NCBI GenBank assembly: GCA_031291335.1
Contig: JARLJF010000083.1
Span: 1-64,000 of the forward strand
Direction: 5' to 3'
Length of the DNA stretch: 64,000 bases
Source: Pandoraea sp.
Lineage (GTDB): Bacteria > Pseudomonadota > Gammaproteobacteria > Burkholderiales > Burkholderiaceae
The position numbers were made by a program, and so were the translations under genes. A model generated the notes under the pieces. It was not told where the DNA came from. It saw nothing but the letters and a program-made list of their open reading frames with translations, and searched no databases. This document shows, piece after piece, positions 1-8,071 of this stretch (position 1 is the first letter of the stretch; each line of letters starts with the position of its first letter).

Positions 1-991
1 CCTTGAGCGTGACCATGTGGGCGTTGGCTTCTTCGTCCGCGACGAATTCGGGTGAGAGTCCGCCGCCGAAGCGGATATGCACGCGCCCAACGCCTCTGGG
101 CTGGAGCACGAGGTACCAGAAGTACCCGGGGGTGAGCGTGACCAGATGTGTCGGGTAGATGGCGAGCAGGGCGGTGGTCTTGCGCCAGTGCCCTTCGAGC
201 CGCGTGTTGCTCGGATGCGCATTGCCGATAGGCAGACTCGCTTCCTTGGTGATCCAGTGATAGTTGAACGCCGGATGGCCCGGCGGGCATTCCATTTCTT
301 CGAGCTTCGAATGCGGGCCGACCGTGGCGCGATGCAGCATGGGCAGGTGATAGCTCTCCATGAAGTTCTCGGCGAGGATTTTCCAGTTGGTATCCCAGAC
401 GTGTTCTTCATAGAAAGTTTCGATGTAGTCGGTCATGCCGTACGGCGCGATCAACTCGGTGAGCCTGGCGAGTTGCGTGCCGACCGGCGGCGCGTCGTTA
501 TCGAGCGTCACGTAGATCCAGCCTTGCCATTGCTCGCAACGAATCGCGGGCAATTGGTAGCTTTCCTTGCAGAAGCCAGCTTGCTGATCCATCATCGGCG
601 CGCCTTTCAGCTTGCCGTCGAGCGAGTAATTCCAGGCGTGATAGGGACACACGATGCGCCTGACGTTGCCGCGTCCTTCGAGCAGCACGGACATGCGGTG
701 CAGGCAGACGTTCGACATGGCGCTCAACTGCATCTGCTCGTCACGCACGACCACGATGGGCTGATCGCCGATCTGCGCGCTCAGGTAGTCGCCGGGTGCG
801 GCCAGGGTGCTGGCGCGGCCAACGCATTGCCATTCGTGCGCGAAGATATCGCGCTGTTCGCAAGCGAGAAATTCGGGTGATGTGTACACGCCAGGCGGCA
901 TGGACCGTGCGTCGTCGAATGCGCGTTCGCCACCGGCACGCAGTGCGTCGATGAGCGTTTGCCCTGCGATCGTCCCTGTCTGGTCAGCCAT
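1..991 (-). CDS. Rieske non-haem iron oxygenase, alpha subunit (partial, 3' end outside window)
   Basis: Read on the minus strand from ATG at 991, 330 codons are open to the window edge with no stop, so the C-terminus is missing. A Rieske [2Fe-2S] site is clear: C96-x-H98 and C115-x2-H118. The mononuclear iron site follows, with the pattern ENFMESYHLPMLH around residues 208-220, giving H215 and H220. The layout matches the ring-hydroxylating and N-demethylating oxygenase alpha subunits (phenylpropionate, glycine betaine and carnitine types). Such enzymes need a separate reductase, which is not seen here. The gene lies downstream of a LysR gene on the same strand, 171 bases away, and near a divergent flavin monooxygenase operon, so a shared catabolic role is likely. 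The substrate cannot be told. Confidence 0.9.
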   Translation of the reverse strand, partial: MADQTGTIAGQTLIDALRAGGERAFDDARSMPPGVYTSPEFLACEQRDIFAHEWQCVGRASTLAAPGDYLSAQIGDQPIVVVRDEQMQLSAMSNVCLHRMSVLLEGRGNVRRIVCPYHAWNYSLDGKLKGAPMMDQQAGFCKESYQLPAIRCEQWQGWIYVTLDNDAPPVGTQLARLTELIAPYGMTDYIETFYEEHVWDTNWKILAENFMESYHLPMLHRATVGPHSKLEEMECPPGHPAFNYHWITKEASLPIGNAHPSNTRLEGHWRKTTALLAIYPTHLVTLTPGYFWYLVLQPRGVGRVHIRFGGGLSPEFVADEEANAHMVTLK

Positions 992-1094
992 GAAGCCCTC
1001 CGTTCATTCGCCGGGACGCCTCAGGCAAAGTCGCTAGCCCTGGCGCACCGCACTCAACATGAACATCAATCTATCAAGCCAAATTGCCAGCCAA

Positions 1095-1114
1095 AATATT
1101 GTTTTCGGATACAG
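1095..1114 (+). promoter_or_regulatory. Candidate operator, copy 1 of a shared 20-base motif
   Basis: This AT-rich 20-mer (AATATTGTTTTCGGATACAG) lies in the gap in front of the Rieske gene and matches 2185-2204 at 16 of 20 positions. It may be a binding site for the LysR protein encoded between the two copies. The core TTTTCGGAT also occurs near 12653 (reverse strand) and 27503, which weakens specificity. Confidence 0.3.
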
Positions 1115-1162
1115 GGCAAAGGTTTTCCCTATGCAGCGTGTAATGCGTCCCGGCGCCGTGCC

Positions 1163-2092
1163 TTACTGCGACGACAGATGCAGGCGACGGATGTAGTTCT
1201 CGCAAAAGGACGCAAAGCGCTGCACGACGCGGCGCGGCTTCATCGTGCGCGATTGCGCAATGCCCAGCATGGTGGCGTTGACGTTGTCCTTGAAGCGCTT
1301 GACGACGAATTCCTCGCCGTCGACCGTGCGATTCGACTTCAGGGGGAAGTTCAGCAAGCTGTAGCCCAGACCGTTCGCCACCATGCCGCGCACCACTTCC
1401 GGCTGCGACGAGCGGAAGGCGGGCACAGGCCGGTTGCCCACGGCGTCGAAGAGCGCGGCGAAATACTCGCGGCTGTGCGGCAGATCGAGCATCACGTAGG
1501 GTTCGGGCAGCAAATCGGCGAGCGACACCTTGCGCGCGCGGGCCAGCCGGTGTGTGCGGGGCAGGATGGCGTAGGGCGGCAGCGAGAGCAGCGGCGTGAA
1601 CGCGATGTCCTCGCTCAGATCGAGGCTGTACGTGAGGACGATATCGAGCGAGCCGTCGTGCAGGCCGCGCAGCAAACCGTCCTGATGCGCCTCTACCGTG
1701 CGAAAGGAGATGCCGGCGTGCTCCTCCGTAAAGCGGCTGATGAGGCCGGGCATGAGCGGCGGCGCCAGCGACGCGAGACAACCCAGCGCAATCGCGCCCG
1801 TCATGCCGCCGTCCATCTCCTTGGCGGCCATCTGCAATTCTTCGGCGGTTTTCAGCAGGTTGCGCGCCTGTCCGAGCAGATCGCGCCCGGCCTGCGTGAG
1901 CGACAGACCGCTCGCGTGATGCCGGATGAACAACTGCACGCCGAACGACACTTCGAGATCCGCGAGTGCGGTAGAAATGGACGGCTGCGAAATATGCAGC
2001 CGTTTGGCCGCCGCAGTGAAGGACAACACCTCCGCCGTGACCACGAAATAGCGCAGTTGACGCAGCGAGTAGCGCAGGGGCTGGTTGTCCAT
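1163..2092 (-). CDS. LysR-family transcriptional regulator
   Basis: A 309-residue protein with the LysR N-terminal winged helix-turn-helix (region SFTAAAKRLHISQPSISTAL) and a substrate-binding domain. The open frame runs on to 2293, but the start at 2092 (MDNQPLRYS) is preferred because GGAG lies 8 bases upstream and the length then fits the family. It sits between the Rieske oxygenase gene, which it precedes on the same strand, and the monooxygenase operon, which it faces divergently. This is the classic position for a LysR protein that controls a neighbouring catabolic operon, so it probably regulates one or both in response to a pathway compound. That role is inferred from position. Confidence 0.88.
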   Translation of the reverse strand: MDNQPLRYSLRQLRYFVVTAEVLSFTAAAKRLHISQPSISTALADLEVSFGVQLFIRHHASGLSLTQAGRDLLGQARNLLKTAEELQMAAKEMDGGMTGAIALGCLASLAPPLMPGLISRFTEEHAGISFRTVEAHQDGLLRGLHDGSLDIVLTYSLDLSEDIAFTPLLSLPPYAILPRTHRLARARKVSLADLLPEPYVMLDLPHSREYFAALFDAVGNRPVPAFRSSQPEVVRGMVANGLGYSLLNFPLKSNRTVDGEEFVVKRFKDNVNATMLGIAQSRTMKPRRVVQRFASFCENYIRRLHLSSQ

Positions 2093-2184
2093 CGGCATCG
2101 CTCCATTGGGCGGCATGGTTCGAGGGCATTGTGGAACCGAAAAAAAAGTCTGCATAGTCAAATCCGATGCCCTGCATTTTTTAA

Positions 2185-2204
2185 ATATATTTTTCGGATT
2201 CTGT
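2185..2204 (+). promoter_or_regulatory. Candidate operator, copy 2 of a shared 20-base motif
   Basis: The second copy (AATATATTTTTCGGATTCTG) lies in the divergent gap between the LysR gene and the flavin monooxygenase gene. Sixteen of 20 positions match the copy at 1095-1114. Its place in the divergent promoter region fits an operator for the LysR regulator. Supported only by sequence similarity and position. Confidence 0.3.
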
Positions 2205-2281
2205 CGAGGCGCGTAGATTGCCGCGAATGGCCCACCCGTATGGGCCGTTGGAATCAATCTGCCTTCGGAAGGACGCAAGCC

Positions 2282-3547
2282 ATGACAGTGCAAACAACGT
2301 CAATCGATACGCTCGTCGTCGGCGCCGGGCAGGCCGGCGTGGCGATGAGCGAGCACCTGAGCAAGCTCGGTGTGCCGCATCTCGTGCTGGAGCGTTCGCG
2401 TATTGCGGAGCGCTGGCGCACCGGACGTTGGGATTCGCTCGTGGCCAATGGCCCCGCGTGGCACGATCGATTCCCCAACATGACGTTTGCGGACATCGAT
2501 CCCGACGGCTTCGCGTCGAAGGAACAGGTGGCGGACTACTTCGTCGACTACGCCAGAAAGATCGAAGCGCCGGTCCGCACGGGCGTTGAGGTCACGAAAG
2601 TCGTGCGCAATACGGGGCGGCCGGGCTTCACCATCGAGACATCTGACGGCACGCTCGAAGCGCTGCGGGTGGTGGTCGCGACCGGACCGTTCCAGCGCCC
2701 CGTGATTCCGCCGATTGCCCCGAAGGACGCGCGTCTCACGCAGATTCACTCCGCCGATTACCGTAACCCGGAGCAATTGCCGCCAGGTAATGTGATTGTC
2801 GTGGGGGCCGGTTCGTCGGGTGTGCAGATCGCCGACGAGTTGAACCGCGCCGGGCGGCAGGTCTATCTGTCGGTCGGCCCCCATGATCGGCCGCCGCGTG
2901 GTTATCGCGGGCGCGATTTCTGCTGGTGGCTGGGCGTGCTCGGCGAGTGGGATGCCGAAGTCATGCGCCCCGGCAAAGAGCACGTGACCATTGCCGTGAG
3001 CGGCGCGCGCGGGGGGCATACGGTCGATTTCCGGCGGCTTGCGCATGAGGGCGTCACGCTGACCGGCCTGACACAATCGTTCGACAACGGCGTGGCGCGG
3101 TTTCAGCCCGATCTCGCGGACAACATCGCGCGGGGGGATGAAAACTACCTGTCGCTGCTCGACGCGGCCGACGCCTATGCCGTGCGCAACGGTCTCGATC
3201 TTCCCGAAGAACCGCAGGCGCGTGTGATTCCGGCCGACCCGGCGTGCCTGACGCATCCGTTGCTCGAACTCGATCTGGAAAAGGCGCAGGTGACGTCGAT
3301 CGTCTGGGCGACGGGCTATGCCGTCGATTTTCGCTGGCTGCAAGTCGACGCCTTCGACGACAACGGCAAGCCAAAACATCAACGTGGTGTCTCGAAAGAG
3401 CCCGGTGTGTACTTCCTCGGACTGCCGTGGCTTTCGCGTCGCGGCTCGTCGTTTATCTGGGGGGTGTGGCACGACGCCAGGCATATCGCGGACCACATCG
3501 CCACACAACGCAAGTATCTCGCCTACTACGACACGCCAACGATCTGA
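2282..3547 (+). CDS. Flavin-containing monooxygenase / CzcO-like NAD(P)-binding oxidoreductase
   Basis: A 421-residue flavoprotein with an FAD-binding Rossmann site GAGQAG (residues 14-19) and a second nucleotide site GAGSSG (175-180) for NADPH. A late ATGY motif (VWATGYAVDF) is typical of flavin monooxygenases and their CzcO-like relatives. It probably oxygenates a nitrogen- or sulfur-containing small molecule, or a ketone. The frame stays open far upstream, but that part is antisense to the LysR gene; the ATG at 2282 has GGAAGG just upstream. It is the first gene of a tight plus-strand operon with the RidA-like, DUF1028 and ArgE-like genes. Confidence 0.85.
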   Translation: MTVQTTSIDTLVVGAGQAGVAMSEHLSKLGVPHLVLERSRIAERWRTGRWDSLVANGPAWHDRFPNMTFADIDPDGFASKEQVADYFVDYARKIEAPVRTGVEVTKVVRNTGRPGFTIETSDGTLEALRVVVATGPFQRPVIPPIAPKDARLTQIHSADYRNPEQLPPGNVIVVGAGSSGVQIADELNRAGRQVYLSVGPHDRPPRGYRGRDFCWWLGVLGEWDAEVMRPGKEHVTIAVSGARGGHTVDFRRLAHEGVTLTGLTQSFDNGVARFQPDLADNIARGDENYLSLLDAADAYAVRNGLDLPEEPQARVIPADPACLTHPLLELDLEKAQVTSIVWATGYAVDFRWLQVDAFDDNGKPKHQRGVSKEPGVYFLGLPWLSRRGSSFIWGVWHDARHIADHIATQRKYLAYYDTPTI

Positions 3548-3557
3548 GGGACCGTTC

Positions 3558-3995
3558 ATGAGCCAACCGACGCACACCCGTATCCGTATGTTCAACACGA
3601 AGGATACCTACCCCAATCAATCGCTCGATAACGACCTTTGCCAGGCCGTACGTGCCGGCAACACGGTCTACGTGCGCGGTCAGATCGGCACGGATTTCGA
3701 GGGCAAGCTCGTGGGTCTGGGCGATCCGCGTGCGCAGGCCGAGCAGGCCATGAAGAACGTCAAGCAGTTGCTTGAAGAGGCGGGCAGCGACCTGTCGCAT
3801 GTGGTCAAGACCACGACCTACCTGACCGACGTGCGCTTTCGTGAGCCGGTCTATCGCGAAGTAGGCAAATGGCTCAAGGGCGTGTTTCCGATTTCCACCG
3901 GCCTCACGGTGGTCGCACTCGGGCAACCCGAATGGTTGATGGAAATCGACGTGATTGCGGTGATTCCCGACGGGTGGACGCCGCCCGGCGCATAA
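3558..3995 (+). CDS. RidA (YjgF/YER057c/UK114) family protein
   Basis: A 145-residue protein of the RidA fold, starting 10 bases after the monooxygenase gene. Canonical RidA proteins form trimers and hydrolyse reactive enamines and imines, using a conserved arginine (about residue 105 in E. coli TdcF). By hand alignment of the C-terminal strand (region LGQPEWLMEIDVIAV) that position is T114 here, so it probably belongs to the RidA subfamilies that lack the arginine and the standard deaminase activity. Its operon, with a flavin monooxygenase and an amidohydrolase, suggests a step in breakdown of a nitrogen compound. The exact reaction is unknown. Confidence 0.88.
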   Translation: MSQPTHTRIRMFNTKDTYPNQSLDNDLCQAVRAGNTVYVRGQIGTDFEGKLVGLGDPRAQAEQAMKNVKQLLEEAGSDLSHVVKTTTYLTDVRFREPVYREVGKWLKGVFPISTGLTVVALGQPEWLMEIDVIAVIPDGWTPPGA

Positions 3996-4004
3996 GGAGC
4001 GCAT

Positions 4005-4682
4005 ATGACCTTTTCTATCGTGGGACGATGTGAACGCACGGGGCAACTCGGCATCGCGATCAGCTCGTCGAGTATCGCCGTGGGCGCGCGGTGTCCATGG
4101 CTGCGTGCGAACGTCGGCGCGGTCGCCACGCAGAACGTGACGCTGCCGGCGCTTGGCCCGCAGATTCTCGATCGACTCGAACAAGGCGGCGTCGATCCTG
4201 CGACGGCGCTGCGCAGCGCACTGGCGCAGAGCGAGTGGAGCGAATACCGGCAGGTGACGGTGGTCGATGCGCAAGGGCGGACGGCATTTTTCAGCGGCGA
4301 TCAGGCGCTTGGCACGTATCACGCCGTGGCGGGGCGGCAATGCGTCGCGGCGGGCAATATGCTGACGAGCCGAGACGTCATCGAGGCGATGGTGCCTGCG
4401 TTCGAGAACACACCCGGCATGCTGGCCGACCGATTGCTGGCCGCGATGCATGCCGCGATGGCTAGCGGCGGGGAAGCCGGGCCGGTACATTCGGCCGCGC
4501 TGAAGATCGCGGGCGATCTGGTCTGGCCCATCGTCGATCTGCGGGTCGATTGGGCAGAGGAAGACCCCATCGGCAAACTTGACGGCCTCTGGCAAGCCTA
4601 TCACCCTCAAATGCAGGACTACATCACCCGCGCGCTGAATCCCACGGCCGCACCGAGTTATGGAGTGCCGGGCGATGAATGA
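4005..4682 (+). CDS. DUF1028 family protein (Ntn-hydrolase-like)
   Basis: A 225-residue protein beginning MTFSIVGRCERTGQLGIAIS, the hallmark start of DUF1028 proteins, which continue with an AVGA(R/V) element near residue 28, as here. The family has an Ntn-hydrolase-like fold and no settled function; members often sit beside M20 peptidases and RidA proteins, as in this operon. The gene starts 9 bases after the RidA gene and its last 8 bases overlap the start of the ArgE-like gene, so translation is probably coupled. A role in processing an amide-containing intermediate is inference only. Confidence 0.85.
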   Translation: MTFSIVGRCERTGQLGIAISSSSIAVGARCPWLRANVGAVATQNVTLPALGPQILDRLEQGGVDPATALRSALAQSEWSEYRQVTVVDAQGRTAFFSGDQALGTYHAVAGRQCVAAGNMLTSRDVIEAMVPAFENTPGMLADRLLAAMHAAMASGGEAGPVHSAALKIAGDLVWPIVDLRVDWAEEDPIGKLDGLWQAYHPQMQDYITRALNPTAAPSYGVPGDE

Positions 4683-5838
4683 CACGTCGAGCCGAGCGCT
4701 GCTCGAGCGGTTGATCGGATTCGCGACCGTCAGCCGTGATTCCAATCTGGCGATGATCGAGTTCATTCGCGATTACCTCGCGCAGCACGGGGTGCAAAGC
4801 GAACTGTTTTACAACGACGAGCGCACCAAAGCCAATCTGTTCGCGACCATCGGCCCGCAAGATCGCGGCGGCATCGTGCTTTCGGGGCACACCGATGTCG
4901 TGCCGGTCGATGGGCAGGCGTGGACTGTCGAGCCTTTTCGTCTCGTCGAGAAGGACGGGCGGCTTTACGGTCGCGGCACGGCGGACATGAAGGGATTCAT
5001 CGCCTCGGTGCTCGCCGCGGTGCCGAATTTCGTCGCGCGTGAATTGCAGATGCCCGTGCATCTTGCCTTCTCGTACGACGAGGAAATCGGGTGTCTGGGC
5101 GTGCGACCCATGCTTGCCGAGATCGCGAAGCGCGCACACAAGCCCGTGTTGTGTCTGATCGGAGAGCCCACGGCGCTCAAACCCGTGCTCGGTCACAAGG
5201 GCAAGCTGGCGATGCGCTGCTGCGTGAAGGGGGCGCCGTGCCATTCGGCATATGCGCCTTACGGGGTCAACGCGATCCAGTACGCCGCGAAGCTCATCAA
5301 CTGTCTTGAAGAAATCGGCGAGGAGCTGGCCGACCCCGAGCATCACGACACGCGTTTCGATCCGCCTTACTCCACCGTGCAGACGGGTGTCATCAAAGGC
5401 GGACGGGCGTTGAATATCGTACCGGCCGAATGTGAGTTCGATTTCGAAGTGAGGGCGTTGCCGGGATTCGATGCGAATCGCGTTGCCGACGCGCTGCAAC
5501 GCTACGCCGATGAGGACTTGCTGCCCAAAATGCAGGCGGTGAAGCCGGATACCGGCATCCGTTTGCTTCCGCTGTCGGCCTATCCCGGATTGGCGACACC
5601 GCCCGACAGCGACGCCGCGCGCTTGCTGACGATGCTGTGTGGCTCGGACGAGTTCGGTACGGTCGCGTTCGGCACCGAGGGCGGCTTGTTCAACGAAGTG
5701 GGTATCCCGAGCGTGGTGTGCGGCCCGGGAAGCATGGACCAAGGGCACAAGCCCGATGAGTTCGTGAGCATTGAACAGCTCGAGGGCTGCGATGCGATGC
5801 TGCATCGCCTCGCCGAGCACCTTGCGGCGGCGCAGTGA
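4675..5838 (+). CDS. M20/ArgE-family deacylase (acetylornithine deacetylase-like)
   Basis: A 387-residue M20-family zinc amidohydrolase. The metal and catalytic motifs are in order: GHTDVVPVDG with H72 and D74, GRGTADMKG with D104, and the EE pair at 136-137 (DEEIGCLG); the last metal histidine fits GSMDQGHKPDEF near the C-terminus. It resembles ArgE, which removes acetyl from N-acetylornithine, but its place at the end of an operon with a flavin monooxygenase, a RidA-like protein and a DUF1028 protein points to a catabolic N-acyl or N-carbamoyl substrate rather than arginine synthesis. The start at 4675 overlaps the previous gene by 8 bases. Confidence 0.87.
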   Translation: MNDTSSRALLERLIGFATVSRDSNLAMIEFIRDYLAQHGVQSELFYNDERTKANLFATIGPQDRGGIVLSGHTDVVPVDGQAWTVEPFRLVEKDGRLYGRGTADMKGFIASVLAAVPNFVARELQMPVHLAFSYDEEIGCLGVRPMLAEIAKRAHKPVLCLIGEPTALKPVLGHKGKLAMRCCVKGAPCHSAYAPYGVNAIQYAAKLINCLEEIGEELADPEHHDTRFDPPYSTVQTGVIKGGRALNIVPAECEFDFEVRALPGFDANRVADALQRYADEDLLPKMQAVKPDTGIRLLPLSAYPGLATPPDSDAARLLTMLCGSDEFGTVAFGTEGGLFNEVGIPSVVCGPGSMDQGHKPDEFVSIEQLEGCDAMLHRLAEHLAAAQ

Positions 5839-5870
5839 CGGCCTGACTGGCTGTCGCCTGCGCAGGCCCG

Positions 5871-6521
5871 TCAGCGCTTCTCGTCAGGCGTCGCGAAAAA
5901 CACCATCTCAACTTGCTTGAGAAGTGCGGGGCCGAACGCGTCGCCGCCGACCTCCGGGGCGATCAGTTGCATCAGCACCGGTGAGCCGGGCGGCGGATGC
6001 AGCGCGTTCACGAGCAGGCAGAAATACATCTCCGGATGTTCGGCTCGCACGACACCGGCCTCGATGCCTTCGCTAATCAGCGGCTCCAGGCACTCGTAGA
6101 CCGGCATGACCAGTTGCCGATGCAGGATCGCGCCTCGCTCGCCGGTCTCGGCCGCGTGCTGCGAAATGAACTGCTTGTGCTCCGGATGATGGATGGCGTG
6201 CGTGGCGATGACGGCAATCGCTTCCTTGAGCCGGTCTGTCACGGGGCGCGATTTGTCGAGCGAGAGGGCGCACAGCAGCTCTCCCGGTTCGGCCAGTGCG
6301 GCTTCGAGCGCATCGACGCACGCCCGCCATAACTGCTCCTTCGAGCCGAAATGCACGCGCACGAGGCTGGCGTCGACCTTCGCCGCACGGGCGATGCCGC
6401 GCAGATTGGCGCCGTCGTAACCGAGCTGCGCAAAGGCATCGATGGCCGCGCTGAGTAGCGCCGCGCGGCCATCGGGCAGGTGTTTGGGCCGTCGGCCCCG
6501 GGTAATCGGTGTGGCTGTCAT
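5871..6521 (-). CDS. TetR-family regulator of the RND efflux operon
   Basis: A 216-residue TetR-type repressor with the usual N-terminal helix-turn-helix (ANLRGIARAAKVDASLVRVHF, about residues 39-59) and an all-helical ligand-binding part with a CerR-type look. It is the last gene of the efflux operon, its ATG overlapping the outer-membrane factor stop codon by 4 bases. A repressor encoded at the far end of the operon it controls would give negative feedback: more pump means more repressor. Control of this operon is inferred from linkage. Confidence 0.88.
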   Translation of the reverse strand: MTATPITRGRRPKHLPDGRAALLSAAIDAFAQLGYDGANLRGIARAAKVDASLVRVHFGSKEQLWRACVDALEAALAEPGELLCALSLDKSRPVTDRLKEAIAVIATHAIHHPEHKQFISQHAAETGERGAILHRQLVMPVYECLEPLISEGIEAGVVRAEHPEMYFCLLVNALHPPPGSPVLMQLIAPEVGGDAFGPALLKQVEMVFFATPDEKR

Positions 6522-8071
6522 CGTCTCGCAACGTCTTGCGCGGGGCGTGCCGGGTCGCTTGCGGCTTTGGCCGGCGGCGCGTCCCCCTGGGCGGGTGGCG
6601 CGGCCTTCGCGGCGTCTGCGGCTGGCTCGGGGGGCACCCCCATCGCATAAAACAGGAGCGCAGTATCCGACAAACGCGCGCCAGTTGCACGGACTGTCGT
6701 CAAATAGGCGTTCCAGTACTGCTGCTCGCGACCACGTGCCGCCGAGATCGGCACCGCCCCCAGGCGCACTCGGGCGGCGGTATCGCGGTAGATCTGCTCG
6801 GCCGCAGCACTGGCGTTATCGGCGTGCAGCAGTGCGGTGTTGTCGGCTTCGAGCGACGCGAGCGTGTCCGCCACGTTCTTGAACGCCGTGAGCACCGTCT
6901 GCTTGTATTGGTCGACGGCAGCTTCGTACGTTTCCTTTGCCGCGCGTCGCTGGGCAAGCAGCGCACCACCGTGGAAGAGGGGCTGCGTGAGCGAGCCGGC
7001 AATGCTCCACAGCGATCCTGCATTCGACAGCACCGTCGGCCAGTTGAAGCCCCCTTTGCCCATCGATGCGGTGAGCGACAGGCTCGGGAACATCTGCGCC
7101 GTTGCAACGCCGACCTCGGCCGACGCCGCTTTCAACGCCATCTCGGCCGCCTGGATGTCCGGGCGCGTCTGCAACAGCGTGGACGGCACGGCGACCGGCA
7201 CCTTCTCCGGCACCTTAAGCTCGCCTAGTGAGAGATCGTCGGGCGCCTGATCGGGGGTGCGGCCGAGCAGCACGGCCAGCGCGTGGCGGGTGGACTGCCA
7301 TTGCGCACGCAAGCCGGGCAGCGACGCCGCCAGCGACTCCGCATTTTGGGCGGACGCCAGCGCATCGGCTCGTGATACGGCGCCGAGTGCTTCGCGTCGC
7401 GCCATGTCGGTGGCATCGGCCTGCGCGAGTTCGACAAGCCGCTCGGTCGCCTTGACCTGCGCTCCGAGCACCGAGGCGCCGATGGCGCCGGAGACGATGT
7501 TGGCAGCGAGTGCCTGACGCGCCGATTCGAGCTGGAACGCCTGTTGATCGACCTGCGCCGCCAGCGATGCATTCGCAAAGCGCGCCGCCCCGAAGAAGTC
7601 GAACGTGTAGCGCGCCTGAATCTGTCCGACGAACATGTTGTACAGCGCGGTCGGCGGCCCGAAGGTCGGAATGCCGAGATTGCGCTCACGCGCGGCCTCG
7701 CCGCCAATATCGATCGTCGGGAAGAGCGACGATCCGACCTGCGCCTTCAACTGTTCCCGGGCGGCTTGCAGCGTGTGATTTGCCGACGACAGGTTCGGGC
7801 TGTTGCGCAGCCCTTCGTCGACGAGCGCGTCGAGCCTGTCCGAGCGATAGGCTTGCCACCACGCCTTCACCGGCGCGGCGCCCACATCGAATTGTTGCGA
7901 CGTGCCCTGGGCGTTGACCGTATTCGTGGGCAGCGCACTCACACCATAGTGGGCGGGCGAGGGCATGGCAGGGGGCTTGTCGCTCGGCGCGAACGAGCAG
8001 CCAGCCAGCACGAGTGGCACCAGTACCGCTAGAGGCGAGAGGCCCGCGAGGGGGAAATAGCGCGGGGTCAT
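6518..8071 (-). CDS. RND efflux outer-membrane lipoprotein (NodT/OprM family)
   Basis: A 517-residue outer-membrane factor of the TolC superfamily. The N-terminus is a lipoprotein signal with a lipobox LAGC at residues 22-25, so C25 should be lipidated. Two outer-membrane efflux repeats with long helical segments follow, as in OprM and NodT. The C-terminal tail (after about residue 480) is Ala/Pro rich and low in complexity. It forms the exit channel for the pump encoded just upstream; its start overlaps the pump stop by 4 bases. Confidence 0.92.
   Translation of the reverse strand: MTPRYFPLAGLSPLAVLVPLVLAGCSFAPSDKPPAMPSPAHYGVSALPTNTVNAQGTSQQFDVGAAPVKAWWQAYRSDRLDALVDEGLRNSPNLSSANHTLQAAREQLKAQVGSSLFPTIDIGGEAARERNLGIPTFGPPTALYNMFVGQIQARYTFDFFGAARFANASLAAQVDQQAFQLESARQALAANIVSGAIGASVLGAQVKATERLVELAQADATDMARREALGAVSRADALASAQNAESLAASLPGLRAQWQSTRHALAVLLGRTPDQAPDDLSLGELKVPEKVPVAVPSTLLQTRPDIQAAEMALKAASAEVGVATAQMFPSLSLTASMGKGGFNWPTVLSNAGSLWSIAGSLTQPLFHGGALLAQRRAAKETYEAAVDQYKQTVLTAFKNVADTLASLEADNTALLHADNASAAAEQIYRDTAARVRLGAVPISAARGREQQYWNAYLTTVRATGARLSDTALLFYAMGVPPEPAADAAKAAPPAQGDAPPAKAASDPARPAQDVARR

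Noticed and set aside
1104-1136. GGATACAGGG...CCCTATGC inverted repeat before the Rieske gene
   Set aside because: Only partly symmetric, and overlaps a better candidate motif; not separable from chance.
959-2281. Upstream extension of the monooxygenase frame
   Set aside because: The extra 441 codons are antisense to the LysR gene; FAD-binding motif and ribosome site fix the start at 2282.
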